A DNA stretch of 64,000 nucleotides from Blastococcus sp. HT6-4 (GTDB taxonomy: Bacteria > Actinomycetota > Actinomycetes > Mycobacteriales > Geodermatophilaceae), in the NCBI RefSeq assembly GCF_039679125.1, contig NZ_CP155551.1, positions 4,233,416 through 4,297,415 on the forward strand, written 5' to 3'. Position 1 is the first letter of the stretch, and each line of letters starts with the position of its first letter. Under the pieces are notes generated by a model. That model did not search any database and was not told where the DNA came from. It saw only the letters and a list, made by a program, of their open reading frames with translations. Of this stretch, positions 10,342 through 19,163 are shown one piece after another. A program made the translations under genes and the position numbers.

Positions 10342-11177
10342 TCCTCGACCTGATCCAGGAACCTGCGCACCGTCTCGAGGAAGATCTCCGGCTGCTCGGA
10401 GTGCACCCAGTGCCCGGCGTTCTTGACCTTCACCAGCCGGGTCAACGGGAACAGCGCGTCCATGGCCGGGCGGTCCTCGGGGAGCACGTAGTGCGAGTTC
10501 GCCCCGGCGATCCAGAGCACCGGGCCGTCGAAGGTCGCGCCGGGTGGGGGATCGGGGAACCCGCGGAGCTCACCGATGTCGCGCTCCAGCAGCTCCAGGT
10601 TCAGCCGCCACTGCCAGCCGTCGCCCGACTCCTCCCGGGCCAGGCTCTGCAGCAGGAAGCTGCGCACCATCCGGCTGGGGACGGCGGTGCGCAGCGCCGC
10701 GTCGGCGTCGGAGCGGGACTCCAGCGATGCCAGGTCCACCCGCCGCATGGCGGCGATGAACGCGGCGAACGGCGACGCCTCCTCGTCGGGGTCCTCGGTG
10801 CGGCCGCCCTGCAGGGGGTACTCGACCGGCGCGATGTCCACGACCACCAGGGCGCGCAGCAGCTCCGGCCGGCGCAGCGCCAGCTGCATCGCGACCTTGC
10901 CGCCCATCGAGTGGCCGACGAGCGTGGCCGGCTCCCCGAAGGACTCCAGCTCCGCGGCGACCAGCTCGGCCATGTCGACGTAGTCGACCCGCTCGGTCCA
11001 CGGGGAGTGGCCGTGGTTGGGCAGGTCGAGCAGCGTCACCCGGTGGTCCTCGGCCAGGCCCTTGGCGATCGTCGTCCAGTTCTTCCCCTGGCCGAACAGG
11101 CCGTGCACGAAGACGACGCGCGGGCCGGCCTCGCCCAGCGTCCGGGCGTGCAGGGCTTCCTCGGCGTTCTCCGTCAC
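10338..11177 (-). CDS. Alpha/beta-fold hydrolase (YbfF-type esterase)
   Basis: Soluble enzyme of 279 residues. It shows the oxyanion strand [14 protein letters not shown], the nucleophile elbow VGHSMGGK with S90, and the catalytic histidine in [12 protein letters not shown] near the C-terminus. The layout matches YbfF-like esterases that cleave short-chain or acyl-CoA thioesters, but many family members have other roles. GTG 11177 is chosen because it directly precedes the conserved start; sequence upstream is not protein-like. It shares an operon with the YnfA-like gene. Confidence 0.87.
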   Translation of the reverse strand: MTENAEEALHARTLGEAGPRVVFVHGLFGQGKNWTTIAKGLAEDHRVTLLDLPNHGHSPWTERVDYVDMAELVAAELESFGEPATLVGHSMGGKVAMQLALRRPELLRALVVVDIAPVEYPLQGGRTEDPDEEASPFAAFIAAMRRVDLASLESRSDADAALRTAVPSRMVRSFLLQSLAREESGDGWQWRLNLELLERDIGELRGFPDPPPGATFDGPVLWIAGANSHYVLPEDRPAMDALFPLTRLVKVKNAGHWVHSEQPEIFLETVRRFLDQVEE

Positions 11178-11349
11178 CGGGCGATTCCACCAGAGCGCGC
11201 GCTGCCGTGCGTTCCCGCGGTCTGTCCAGCTGCCCACGGACCTCCGTCCCCGGGGCGTCCTCCAGCGTGACCGACGGCGCGCCCCGCCTCCTGCCCGGGG
11301 CGGTCGTCCCCGGCCTCTACCGTGCCGGGGGGTCGACGAGGGGGAGCAG

Positions 11350-13086
11350 ATGCCAGGACGACGCCGGGGCGCGAGCAGCACCCGCCGGTCGACGGGGACC
11401 ACGACGAGGAAGACATCGCCGCGGAAGCCGGCAGCGCGGAGAGCGACGCCGGAGAAGGCCGCCCCCGAGCTGCCCACCGCGGCGCCGGGGGAGCGGGTGT
11501 GGGTGCTCGCCGTCCCGTTCCGGGCCCCGGCTCCGGGCGCCGTCTGGCACCCGGGCCTGCAGGCGCACGTGTGGGCCGGCCGCGAGCTGCCGCCCGAGCT
11601 GGCCCCCTACGACCCACCCGCCTACAGCCTGGAGCGGTTCCTCGAGGACGAGCTGAACGAATCTCCCCGTCCGCTGTCGGTCACCCCCGCGCTGGTGCCC
11701 CGGCCGCAGCAGGAGGAGGGTGCCGGCGTCGTCGCCGCGCACGCCGCGGCCGGCGGCCGGGTCTTCCTGCTCGGCGACGACCCGGGCGTGGGCAAGACCG
11801 GCACGGCGATCCTGGCGGTGCACGAGATCGCTGCGCAGCGGCCGGTGCGGACCGTCCTCGTGATCGCCGACCGGCCCGCCGCGATCACCATCCCGCACTG
11901 GGCGCGCTCGATCGCCGGCTTCGGCGACGGTGGGCTGCGCTGGTGCGTGACCACCTGGGACCGGCTGGGCAAGGTGGCGAAGCACCGGTTCGACGTCGTC
12001 GTCGCCGACGAGGCGCACATGGTGCGGCACACGACGACCCAGCGGTGGAAGCACTGGAAGGCCGTCTCCGGTGCCGCGCGGGTCAAGGACACGCCCTACG
12101 TGCTCGCCGCCACGGCCACCCCGGCGCACACGCCGCTGGAGCTGCCGTACCTGGCGCCGGAGTTCGCCGCCCGCCACGGCGAGTCGATCCGCGAGTGGGC
12201 CGACCTGCCGGCCGCGCTCGCCCGGCACACGTTCCACGTGGAACGTGGCCGCTACGGCTGGCAGTGGACCGAGGACGCCGACGAGCGCCGGGCCGACCTC
12301 GCCCGGCTGCAGACCTGGCTGGCCGAGGCGGATCCGCCCGCCACCCTGCACCGCCCCGCGCCGTGGGGACCGGTGTCGGTCACCGGCACCCCGGTGCTGC
12401 TCACCCCGGCCGAGCGGGCGCAGTACGAGGCGGAGTGGTCGCAGTTCCGGGCCGAGATGCAGCTGGCCCGGCGCGGTCGGCAGACCGCGCGCGGCCGCGC
12501 GGCGCTGCTGCGGTTCCGGCAGAAGGCCGGGCTGATCCGCGTGCAGGCGACCGTCGACTGGATCAAGGCCCAGGTGGAGGCGGAGCGGCAGGTGGCGGTG
12601 TCGGTGGAGTTCGTCGAGACGGCGGCCGATCCGATCCGCGAGGCGCTGCTCGACGCCGGCATCCCGGTCGCCGGCATCTACGGCCGCGACCGGTTCGACG
12701 TCGAGGCCGAGCGGCTGCGTTTCCAGCGGGGCGAGGCGGCGGTGTGCGTGTTCACCGTGACCGCGTCGATCAGCCTGCACGCCGGGGAGCTGCTGCCCGA
12801 CGGATCGACGGCGTCGGAGGCGCCCCGGGTGGGGCTGTTCCACCAGCCGCGGTTCTCCGGCATCCAGGCCCGGCAGGTCACCGGGCGCACCCACCGCGAC
12901 GGGCGCAGCTCGCCGTGGCGGGTGGCGTTCGCGGCCGACACCGTGGAGGAGCAGGTGGCCCGCGTGATGGTGGAGCGGCTGGCGGTCAGCGGGTCGGCGG
13001 CCGGTGCCGACACCTCGTCCCTGCAGGAGATCGCCGAACTGCTCGACGCCGACTGGCTCCCCGCCGCCGCCCTCGCCGAGGGCTGA
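11350..13086 (+). CDS. Stand-alone SNF2-type DEAH helicase/translocase with an N-terminal accessory domain
   Basis: 578 residues. After a basic tail of about 45 residues, a short segment (about 50-86, WVLAVPFRAPAPGAVWHPG then HVWAGRELP) resembles the DUF5710/HARP-like modules fused to some helicases. The motor has Walker A GDDPGVGKT (142-150), DEAH (220-223), motif III ATATP (254-258) and motif VI GRTHRDGR (512-519), so it should be an active ATP-driven DNA translocase. No nuclease or methylase is attached and no defence partner is adjacent. ATG 11350 follows a purine-rich GAGGGGAG. A perfect parS palindrome lies inside the gene. It could be an annealing-type repair helicase or an old phage-derived gene. 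Confidence 0.82.
   Translation: MPGRRRGASSTRRSTGTTTRKTSPRKPAARRATPEKAAPELPTAAPGERVWVLAVPFRAPAPGAVWHPGLQAHVWAGRELPPELAPYDPPAYSLERFLEDELNESPRPLSVTPALVPRPQQEEGAGVVAAHAAAGGRVFLLGDDPGVGKTGTAILAVHEIAAQRPVRTVLVIADRPAAITIPHWARSIAGFGDGGLRWCVTTWDRLGKVAKHRFDVVVADEAHMVRHTTTQRWKHWKAVSGAARVKDTPYVLAATATPAHTPLELPYLAPEFAARHGESIREWADLPAALARHTFHVERGRYGWQWTEDADERRADLARLQTWLAEADPPATLHRPAPWGPVSVTGTPVLLTPAERAQYEAEWSQFRAEMQLARRGRQTARGRAALLRFRQKAGLIRVQATVDWIKAQVEAERQVAVSVEFVETAADPIREALLDAGIPVAGIYGRDRFDVEAERLRFQRGEAAVCVFTVTASISLHAGELLPDGSTASEAPRVGLFHQPRFSGIQARQVTGRTHRDGRSSPWRVAFAADTVEEQVARVMVERLAVSGSAAGADTSSLQEIAELLDADWLPAAALAEG
12231..12244. promoter_or_regulatory. Predicted parS site (perfect palindrome)
   Basis: GTTCCACGTGGAAC, extended by AC/GT to an 18-bp perfect palindrome (12229-12246). 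It is identical to the site next to parA at 59901 and lies within the helicase coding sequence, where it encodes F-H-V-E-R. Confidence 0.75.
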
Positions 13087-13107
13087 TGCCCGCTCCTCGT
13101 CCGGTGA

Positions 13108-13632
13108 TCAGCCCGGGGGAGGGATGCGGTCGCCGAGGTCGGCGAGCAGCAGCTTGAGCAACCTGGCCAGCTGCTCGCGGTCGTCGCTGTCCAGTCCGCT
13201 CAGCAGGGCGTCCTCGTGCTGCAGGAGGTCGTCGACCGTGCTCTCGATGATGGCGTGGCCGCGCGCGGTCAGGGCCACGGTGACCCGGCGTCCGTCGAGC
13301 CCTTCCCTGCGCCGTCTGATGAATCCCTGCTCCTCGGCACGGGTGAGGCGCTGTGAGACCGCCCCGGGACTGATGGAGATCCGGCGCGCCAGTTCCGACG
13401 GCGAGAGCGCGTAGGGGGGACCCTCCCGGCGCAGCGTGCTCAGCAGGTCGCGCGTCCCAGGGTCCATGCCCAGCCGCGCCATGGTTCGCCGCCGGTCGTC
13501 CTCGAGCAGCCGGGCGATCCGCCAGATCCGGGTGATGACGCCGATGGAGGCCACCGGCGTGCCGGGGCGCTCGCGCAACCAGGCCTCCCGGATGCGGTCG
13601 ACGTCGTCGTCAGGCAGATCCTCCGTGGGCAC
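13108..13632 (-). CDS. MarR-family transcriptional regulator
   Basis: 174 residues. A winged helix-turn-helix occupies the middle (LSPSELARRISISPGAVSQRLTRAEEQG, then GLDGRRVTVALTARGHAIIES, the wing), flanked by the dimerisation helices of the MarR family. The N-terminal VASIGVITRIWRIARLLED is typical of the actinobacterial subgroup that sits beside a transporter it controls. The start is GTG 13632. It is transcribed divergently from the MFS gene, with a candidate operator between them. A small ligand or drug probably relieves repression, but none can be named. Confidence 0.88.
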   Translation of the reverse strand: MPTEDLPDDDVDRIREAWLRERPGTPVASIGVITRIWRIARLLEDDRRRTMARLGMDPGTRDLLSTLRREGPPYALSPSELARRISISPGAVSQRLTRAEEQGFIRRRREGLDGRRVTVALTARGHAIIESTVDDLLQHEDALLSGLDSDDREQLARLLKLLLADLGDRIPPPG

Positions 13633-13637
13633 GGTGA

Positions 13638-13651
13638 CTTTAGGTCGAAAG
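13638..13651. promoter_or_regulatory. Candidate MarR operator
   Basis: CTTTAGGTCGAAAG is an imperfect inverted repeat (CTTT/AAAG arms, TTTAG against CGAAA) in the short gap between the MarR gene and the divergent MFS gene. It overlaps the strong GGAGG at 13651-13655, a position from which a bound dimer could block both promoters. Inferred from position and symmetry only. Confidence 0.4.
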
Positions 13652-13748
13652 GAGGTGATGGGGGTGCCCTGGTCGCCGTCTCGACGGTGGCAGGCTGAGG
13701 TCTGCGACAGCCGCGGGTGCGCGCGCGGGCGAACTCGGCTTCCGGGCG

Positions 13749-14886
13749 GTGTGGACGTCCCCCGGCTTCACGCGCTGGGCCGTGACCAGCGTGGCCGCCC
13801 GTCTCCCGCGGACGATGACACCGCTCGGCCTGGTCCTCTTCGGCGAGTGGGCGACCGGCAGGTTCTCGACCGGCGCGCTACTGGTCGGTGTGCACGCCGC
13901 AGGGGATGTCCTGGCGGCCCCCTGGATCGGCCGGCGAGTCGGCGTGCGCTCCGGGCTCCTGGGTGAGGCCGTGGCGCTCACCGGGCTCGTCACCCTGGGT
14001 GCACTCGGCGGTGCGCCGGTGACCGGCCTCCTGGCCGTCGCCGTGGTGGCCGGCGCGGCGTCGGCCGGTGTCCCGGGAGAGCAGCGCGCCCGCCTCGCGG
14101 ACATGACCCCGGTGGCCGCGCACCGGTCCGCCTTCAGCCTGGAGTCCACCGCCAGTGCCCTGCTCTACGCCATCGGCCCCGCGGATCGCCGTGGCGGCAG
14201 TGATCGCCGCGGTGGGTGCCGCGTCGGCGCCTGCCCGGTCAGCCCGGTTCCGGCCGGGCGCCGGCGAGGTCCCCGCGCCTCCCGTCCTCGCCGTCGCCCG
14301 CCTTGCCTGGCCCAGTTACCTGGGTGCCACGGGATTCATGCTCGGGGTGACCACCCTCGACGTCGTCGTCCCGGCGCAGCTGAGCCGGCTGGGCCACGAT
14401 CCCGCACACGCGGGGCTCCTGCTCGGCGTGTTCGCCCTGACAGGCACGGTGGGCGGCCTCGTCTACGGCAGCCGCAACTGGCCCGGCAGCGCATCCCGGC
14501 ACGCGCTCCTCCTGGTCCTCGTGCTCTGCGCCGCATTGGGCGTGCTGCCGCTGCTCCCAGGGCCCTGGGCCATCGCGGCGCTGCTGGCGGTCGCAGGTCT
14601 CGCCGGTCCGCCGGCGCTGATCGCGCGGAGCCTGACCCTCCAGGCCCGGCTGCCGGCCACCGCGGCGGCCACCGGCTTCTCCGGCCTGTCGGCGGTCGCC
14701 GGGCTGGGGGCGAGTCTCGCCGGCATGCTGGCGGCGCCCCTGCTCCGCTCGGCCGGGCCGGCCGCCACCCTGGTCACGGCCGCGGCGGTCACCGCCCTCG
14801 CCGCACTGGTGGGCGCAGCTCGGGAGGCACGTCCGCCCCCCGCCCCGGTACTGGGGGGAGCGGACGGCACCTCCACCGAGGGCTGA
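13749..14886 (+). pseudogene. MFS transporter, broken by frameshift or small deletion
   Basis: Reading from 13749 gives the N-terminal half of a major facilitator (TSPGFTRWAVTSVAARLP, then helices to ALLYAIGP). Near 14178-14184 the frame fails, and the neighbouring frame carries the rest (RIAVAAVIAAVGAASA onwards, six more helices, to 14886). The join lacks roughly the eight residues that normally follow the IGP turn, so a deletion not divisible by three fits better than a single-base error. A strong ribosome site (AAAGGAGG, 13648-13655) precedes ATG 13658 and GTG 13664, but that frame does not encode the transporter; GTG 13749 has no ribosome site, so the 5' end may be damaged too. The divergent MarR gene would have been its regulator. 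Confidence 0.72.
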
Positions 14887-14919
14887 GCCGCGCCACCCTC
14901 CTGAGACGCAGCGCCCCTG

Positions 14920-15465
14920 CTAGTCGCCGACCTGGCCGTCGATCGACTCCCGGATGAGGTCGGCGTGACCGTTGTGCCGGGCGTACTCCTCCACCATGTG
15001 GAGCAGGATCCAGCGCAGGGTCGGCCGGACGTCGTCCGGGGGCCAGGGCGCCACGACGGCCTGGCGAGTGAGACCGCCGTCGGCGAGCGCCTCGGCGACG
15101 AGGTCGCGGGAGCGCGCGACGGCGGCCTCCCAGAGCCCCCGGAGCTCCTCGGGAGAGTCCCCTGCGGCGGAGCGCCACGCCCAGTCGGGATCGGCGTCCC
15201 AGTCGACCGCCACCCACGGGTCGCCCGGACTGCGACCGTGCAGCCACAGCGAGAACCACAGCGCCTCGACGAGAGCCATGTGCTTCAGCAGCCCGCCCAG
15301 CGTGATCGACGAGGCGGCCACCGGGACCCGGAGGGCATCGGCGTCCAGTCCCGCGCACTTCCACGCCAGGGTGGCGCGGTGGTGGTCCAGGAAGCCCAGC
15401 AGCGTGGCGACCTCGTCGCCGTCCACCGGTGGGTACGGACGGCCGTGGCGATCGGTCCCCGTCAC
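14920..15465 (-). CDS. DinB-superfamily (DUF664) protein
   Basis: 181 residues with the four-helix bundle features of DinB/DUF664 proteins: LLGFLDHHRATLAWKCAGLD, a first metal histidine region LGGLLKHMALVEALWF, and a C-terminal ILLHMVEEYARHNGHADLIRE supplying the two further histidines. Such proteins bind a divalent metal; many are thiol-dependent (mycothiol or bacillithiol) transferases, but the reaction here is unknown. GTG 15465 has a TAGGTT hexamer 7 bases upstream and no ribosome site, the signature of a leaderless mRNA. Confidence 0.85.
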   Translation of the reverse strand: MTGTDRHGRPYPPVDGDEVATLLGFLDHHRATLAWKCAGLDADALRVPVAASSITLGGLLKHMALVEALWFSLWLHGRSPGDPWVAVDWDADPDWAWRSAAGDSPEELRGLWEAAVARSRDLVAEALADGGLTRQAVVAPWPPDDVRPTLRWILLHMVEEYARHNGHADLIRESIDGQVGD

Positions 15466-15541
15466 ACGGCGGAACCTAGCGATCGCCCATGTCGTGCACC
15501 AGATCCCCGGCCGACCCGGGGGCGGTCCGGCCGGAGCGGCC

Positions 15542-16045
15542 TCATACCGGGCAGAGCCAGTCGTCGTCGGCCGGCACGACCGCACCGGTCACCGGCGCGA
15601 AAGGCGTGCGGAAGGTGAAGGCCTCCGGCGTGGGCCCGTGGGCGCGCAGATGGCGGATCCGCGCCTCGGCGTCGTCGGTGGTCGGCAGCGAGCCGGCCGG
15701 GATCCACCACAGCGCCGTCGTCGCCTCCGCCGCCCGGGCGAACCACTCCCGGCGCCGCCGCATGATCTGCACGTGCCGCCCGCCGAACACGTAGCCGGCG
15801 AGCGACTCGACGTCCCGCCAGACGGTGAGGTTCACGACCACGCCGTGGCTGCCGGCGGCGTCCCAGCCGAAGGCCTGCACCGAGGTGGCGTTGCCGTCCT
15901 CGGTCTGCAGCCGCCAGACGAAGCCGGGGGCGCGGTCGGCCTCGGCGTTGACCTCGTCGAGCGCGGCCATGAAGTCGGCCAGCAGCGGGCTGTCCAGCGG
16001 CGCGAGCAGCCGGGAGACGTTCACCTGGGCGAGATGGTGATCCAC
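15542..16045 (-). CDS. DUF3291 domain-containing protein
   Basis: 167 residues related to DUF3291, a ferredoxin-like alpha/beta-barrel fold related to antibiotic-biosynthesis monooxygenases (HLAQVNVSRLLAPLDSPLLA start; FVWRLQTEDGNATSVQAF; WRDVESLAGYVFGGRH; MRRRREWF). No catalytic role is established. GTG 16045 follows TAGGTT by 7 bases, again a leaderless arrangement. The gene runs away from the thiamine operon, and its promoter lies next to that of the riboswitch transcript. Confidence 0.85.
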   Translation of the reverse strand: MDHHLAQVNVSRLLAPLDSPLLADFMAALDEVNAEADRAPGFVWRLQTEDGNATSVQAFGWDAAGSHGVVVNLTVWRDVESLAGYVFGGRHVQIMRRRREWFARAAEATTALWWIPAGSLPTTDDAEARIRHLRAHGPTPEAFTFRTPFAPVTGAVVPADDDWLCPV

Positions 16046-16096
16046 CTGCGCGAACCTAGGGCACCGGACCCCGCCGGACCAGGACACCCACGCCCC

Positions 16097-16126
16097 GTGA
16101 CGCCGCAGGGCGGGCTGGGTTAGGTT
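16097..16126 (+). promoter_or_regulatory. Promoter of the thiamine operon
   Basis: GTGACG at 16097-16102 and TAGGTT at 16121-16126 are separated by 18 bases, resembling a housekeeping sigma promoter. Transcription would begin about 16132-16135, a few bases before the riboswitch stem. Confidence 0.55.
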
Positions 16127-16136
16127 CGGACCGTAC

Positions 16137-16215
16137 GTGGCACGGGGTGTCCCGCCCGGGACTGAGAACACACCCGTCGAACCTGCTCCAGTTCGCACTG
16201 GCGAAGGGATGTCAC
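16137..16215 (+). promoter_or_regulatory. TPP riboswitch (THI element)
   Basis: All conserved blocks of the thiamin pyrophosphate aptamer are present in order: ACGGGGTG, CTGAGA, ACCCG, GAACCTG, CACTGGCG and AAGGGA. The closing stem P1 forms between GTGGCA (16137-16142) and TGTCAC (16210-16215), with one G-U pair. Binding of TPP would lower expression of thiD-tenA. No transcription terminator follows, and the first start codon comes 4 bases after P1, so control is most likely at translation initiation. Confidence 0.93.
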
Positions 16216-16219
16216 CGGC

Positions 16220-16297
16220 GTGGAAGCCATCGACCTGCGCGCAGCCCGGACGGCGCTGCGCGAGAACAACGGCACCGACCCGGCGTGGGCGTCATGA
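16220..16297 (+). CDS. Putative 25-residue leader peptide between riboswitch and thiD
   Basis: GTG 16220 opens a 25-codon frame that ends at TGA 16295-16297, overlapping the ATG of thiD (ATGA). The peptide (start VEAIDLRAARTALRENNG) has normal codon use for this genome and no known family. Its start lies just after the 3' strand of riboswitch stem P1, and AAGGGA of the aptamer could serve as its ribosome site, so ligand binding would hide it. It may exist mainly to pass translational control to thiD. It could also be chance, or the remnant of a lost thi gene. Confidence 0.4.
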   Translation: MEAIDLRAARTALRENNGTDPAWAS

Positions 16298-17106
16298 CCC
16301 CCACCGCCCTCACCGTGGCCGGCAGCGATCCCAGCGGGGGCGCCGGGATCCAGGCCGACCTGAAGACCTTCAGCGCACTCGGCGCCTACGGCACCGCCGT
16401 GCTCACCGCCCTCACGGCCCAGAACACCCGGGGTGTCACCGGGGTCCACCCGGTGCCCGCGGAGTTCGTCGCCCACCAGCTGCACACGCTGCTCGACGAC
16501 GTCGAGGTGCACGCGACCAAGCTGGGCATGCTGGGCAGCGCCGCCGTGGTCCACGAGGTGGCGGCCGTGCTGGCCGCGCGGCGCCCCGGCCCGGTGATCT
16601 GCGACCCCGTCATGGTCGCGACGAGCGGCGACCGGCTGATCGACGACGAGGCGGTCGCCGCCGTCCGCGCCGAGCTGCTCCCGGTGGCCGACCTGATCAC
16701 CCCCAACGTCCCCGAGGCCGCGGCGCTGCTGGACACCGCACCGGCCACCGACGTCGCCCAGCTCCCCGGGCAGGCGCAGGCCCTGCTGGACCTGGGCCCC
16801 GGGGCGGTGCTGCTCAAGGGCGGGCACCTCGGCGGCGACGAGAGCGTCGACGTGCTCGCGACGGCGGCCGGGACGACGGTCACCCGCCGGCCGCGGATCG
16901 CGACCTCCGCGACCCACGGCACCGGGTGCACCCTGTCGTCGGCGCTCGCCGCCCTCGCGGCGCGCGCAGGAGGGCGCCCCGAATGGCCGGTGCTGGTGGA
17001 GGAGGCGCGGGACTACCTGCACCGCGCGCTGACCGAGGGCGCCGCGCTGCGCATCGGATCCGGGCACGGGCCGGTGCACCACTTCGCCGGGATCTGGCCG
17101 GCGTGA
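16294..17106 (+). CDS. thiD: Hydroxymethylpyrimidine/phosphomethylpyrimidine kinase
   Basis: 270 residues. Phosphorylates HMP and HMP-phosphate to HMP-pyrophosphate, the pyrimidine half of thiamine. It starts with the ribokinase-like TVAGSDPSGGAGIQADLKTF that binds HMP, has DPVMVATSGDRL and LLPVADLITPNVPEA in the middle, and ends with the ATP/anion-hole motif HGTGCTLSSALAA. ATG 16294 is used because it precedes the conserved start directly; GTG 16285 is an alternative. Controlled by the TPP riboswitch and overlapping tenA. Confidence 0.95.
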   Translation: MTPTALTVAGSDPSGGAGIQADLKTFSALGAYGTAVLTALTAQNTRGVTGVHPVPAEFVAHQLHTLLDDVEVHATKLGMLGSAAVVHEVAAVLAARRPGPVICDPVMVATSGDRLIDDEAVAAVRAELLPVADLITPNVPEAAALLDTAPATDVAQLPGQAQALLDLGPGAVLLKGGHLGGDESVDVLATAAGTTVTRRPRIATSATHGTGCTLSSALAALAARAGGRPEWPVLVEEARDYLHRALTEGAALRIGSGHGPVHHFAGIWPA

Positions 17107-17774
17107 GCACGTTCAGCGCCCGGGCCTGGGCGGCCACGGCGGAGGTCCGCCGGGCGATCGACGAGCTGCCCTTCCTCGCGGAGCTGGGCGCCGGCACGCT
17201 CGCCCCCGAGGCGTTCCGCCACTACCTCGAGCAGGACGCCCTGTACCTCGGCGGGTACGCCCGCGCGCTGGCCCTGCTGGCCGCGCGCGCGCCGGACGCG
17301 GAGGCGGCGGCGTTCTGGGCCGGCGGGGCGCAGAACTGCGGCGTCGTCGAGACGCAGCTGCACGCCGACCTGCTGGCCTCCGAGCTGCTCGGGCCGGCCG
17401 GCCCCCCGCCGGCCGCGTCACCCACCTGCCTGGGCTACGTCTCGTACCTGGTGGCGACGGCGGCGACCGCGCCCTACGCCGTCGCGGCCGCCGCCGTGCT
17501 GCCCTGCTACTGGATCTACGCCCACGTCGGGGAGCGGCTGGCCCGCGAGGCGCGGGCGGCCGCCGGCCACCCGTACCGCCGCTGGGTGGCCACCTACGAC
17601 GCCGAGCCGTTCCAGCTGGCGGCGGCCCGCGCCCGGGCGCTCACCGACGCGGCGGCGGCGACGTCGCCGGCCGACGAGCCCGCCATGCAGGCGGCGTTCG
17701 CGGTCGCCACCCGCTACGAGCTCGAGTTCTGGCGCGCGGCCCACGCCCGCGAGGAGTGGGCCGTCCCGGTCTGA
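17103..17774 (+). CDS. tenA: TenA-family thiaminase II / aminopyrimidine aminohydrolase
   Basis: 223 residues of the all-helical TenA fold. Recognisable parts are FRHYLEQDALYLGGYARAL, the catalytic-cysteine segment VLPCYWIYAHVGERL and the C-terminal TRYELEFWRAAH. TenA salvages degraded thiamine by hydrolysing aminopyrimidine to HMP, which ThiD then phosphorylates, so the pair makes a salvage module under one riboswitch. GTG 17103 overlaps the thiD stop (GTGA). Confidence 0.93.
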   Translation: MSTFSARAWAATAEVRRAIDELPFLAELGAGTLAPEAFRHYLEQDALYLGGYARALALLAARAPDAEAAAFWAGGAQNCGVVETQLHADLLASELLGPAGPPPAASPTCLGYVSYLVATAATAPYAVAAAAVLPCYWIYAHVGERLAREARAAAGHPYRRWVATYDAEPFQLAAARARALTDAAAATSPADEPAMQAAFAVATRYELEFWRAAHAREEWAVPV

Positions 17775-17819
17775 GGGTCGTTGCACCCCCACGCAGCGGT
17801 TCGGGCGATCATCGAGGGC

Positions 17820-19163
17820 ATGCGGCGGGAGGCGAGTGTGCTGCACCTCGACCTCGACGCGTTCTTCGCCGCCGTCGAGCAGCGGGACAAGCCCTCGCTG
17901 CGCGGCCGGCCGGTCGTCGTCGGCGGGGTCGGCGGGCGCGGCGTCGTCGCCACGGCGTCCTACGAGGCGCGGGCCTACGGGGCGCGATCGGCGATGTCCA
18001 CGGCGGAGGCCCGCCGCCGCTGCCCGCCGGGGACGGCCTTCCTCGGTGGCCGGTTCGCCGCCTACCGGCGGACCTCCGACGTCGTCATGGATCTGCTCCG
18101 CGAACTCTCCCCGCTGGTCGAGCCGGTTTCCATCGACGAGGCGTACGTCGACCTCGCCGCCGGCGCACCGCGCGACCTCTCGGTTTCCGCTGTGACGGAA
18201 CTGGCCGAGAGGCTCAAGGAGCGCATCGCCGCGGCCACCGGCGGCGTCACCGGGTCGGTGGGCATCGGCAGCTCCAAGCTCATGGCCAAGATCGCCTCCG
18301 ACCTGGACAAGCCCGACGGTCTGGTCGTCGTGCCCCCGGGGAAGGAACTCGACGTCCTGCACCCCCTGCCGGTGACCCGGCTCGGGGGCGTCGGCCCGGC
18401 CACGGCCGAGCGGCTGCGCCAGGTCGGGGTGGCCACGGTCGCCGACCTGGCGGCCAAGTCCCTCCCCGACCTGGTGGCGCTGGCCGGGCGGGCCCACGGC
18501 GCGGGGCTGCACGCGCTGGCCCGCGCCGACGACGACCGCGCCGTCGTCCCCGACCGCGGGGTCAAGTCGGTGTCGCACGAGGAGACGTTCGAGCGCGACC
18601 TCACCGACCTCGACGTGCTGGGTCGCGAGATCGACTCGATGGCCGCCCGGGTCGGGGCGCGGCTCCGGGCGTCGGCCTTCTCCGGCCGGACCGTCACGGT
18701 GAAGCTCCGGCGCTACGACTTCACCACGATCACCCGGTCGCAGACGCTGCCCCAGCCGACCGACGACGTGCGGCAGATCGCCGCGACGGCACGGCGACTG
18801 CTCGGCGAGGCGGGGACCGGGGGCGGGTTGCGGCTGCTCGGTGTCGGCGTCTCCGGCCTGTCGGTCTACGCCCAGGGCGACCTGTTCGCCACCGACGAGG
18901 AACCGGCGGAGGAATCCCTCGCCACGCCGGAGCCGGAGGAGCCCGCCGAGGTCCCCGAGCTGCCCGCGGAGCGCCGCTGGTGGCCGGGCCAGGACGTGCG
19001 GCACGCCGAGCTCGGCACGGGCTGGGTGTGGGGACGGGGGCTCGGCCGGGTCACGGTGCGGTTCGAGGGGCCGTCGACGCCGCCCGGCCCGGTGCGCACG
19101 CTCGCCGCCGACGACCCGCTGCTGCAACCCGCCGACCCACCGGACTGGAGGATTCCCGAGTGA
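17820..19163 (+). CDS. dinB: DNA polymerase IV (Y family) with C-terminal extension
   Basis: 447 residues. Error-prone lesion-bypass polymerase. The palm has LHLDLDAFFAAVEQ and SIDEAYVDL, giving the metal-binding acidic residues, followed by the little-finger domain. AQGDLF at about residue 360 fits the sliding-clamp binding motif. After an acidic linker comes a roughly 50-residue beta-rich extension (RRWWPGQDVRHAELGTGWVWG onwards) of the kind found on some actinobacterial DinB proteins, reminiscent of small Tudor/SH3-like modules. ATG 17820 or GTG 17838 may be the start; GGGAGG lies 5 bases before the latter. The stop overlaps the next gene. Confidence 0.93.
   Translation: MRREASVLHLDLDAFFAAVEQRDKPSLRGRPVVVGGVGGRGVVATASYEARAYGARSAMSTAEARRRCPPGTAFLGGRFAAYRRTSDVVMDLLRELSPLVEPVSIDEAYVDLAAGAPRDLSVSAVTELAERLKERIAAATGGVTGSVGIGSSKLMAKIASDLDKPDGLVVVPPGKELDVLHPLPVTRLGGVGPATAERLRQVGVATVADLAAKSLPDLVALAGRAHGAGLHALARADDDRAVVPDRGVKSVSHEETFERDLTDLDVLGREIDSMAARVGARLRASAFSGRTVTVKLRRYDFTTITRSQTLPQPTDDVRQIAATARRLLGEAGTGGGLRLLGVGVSGLSVYAQGDLFATDEEPAEESLATPEPEEPAEVPELPAERRWWPGQDVRHAELGTGWVWGRGLGRVTVRFEGPSTPPGPVRTLAADDPLLQPADPPDWRIPE

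Noticed and set aside
16209..16320. ATG in the riboswitch 3' end as a thiD start
   Set aside because: That frame leads to Arg/His-rich sequence unlike ThiD.
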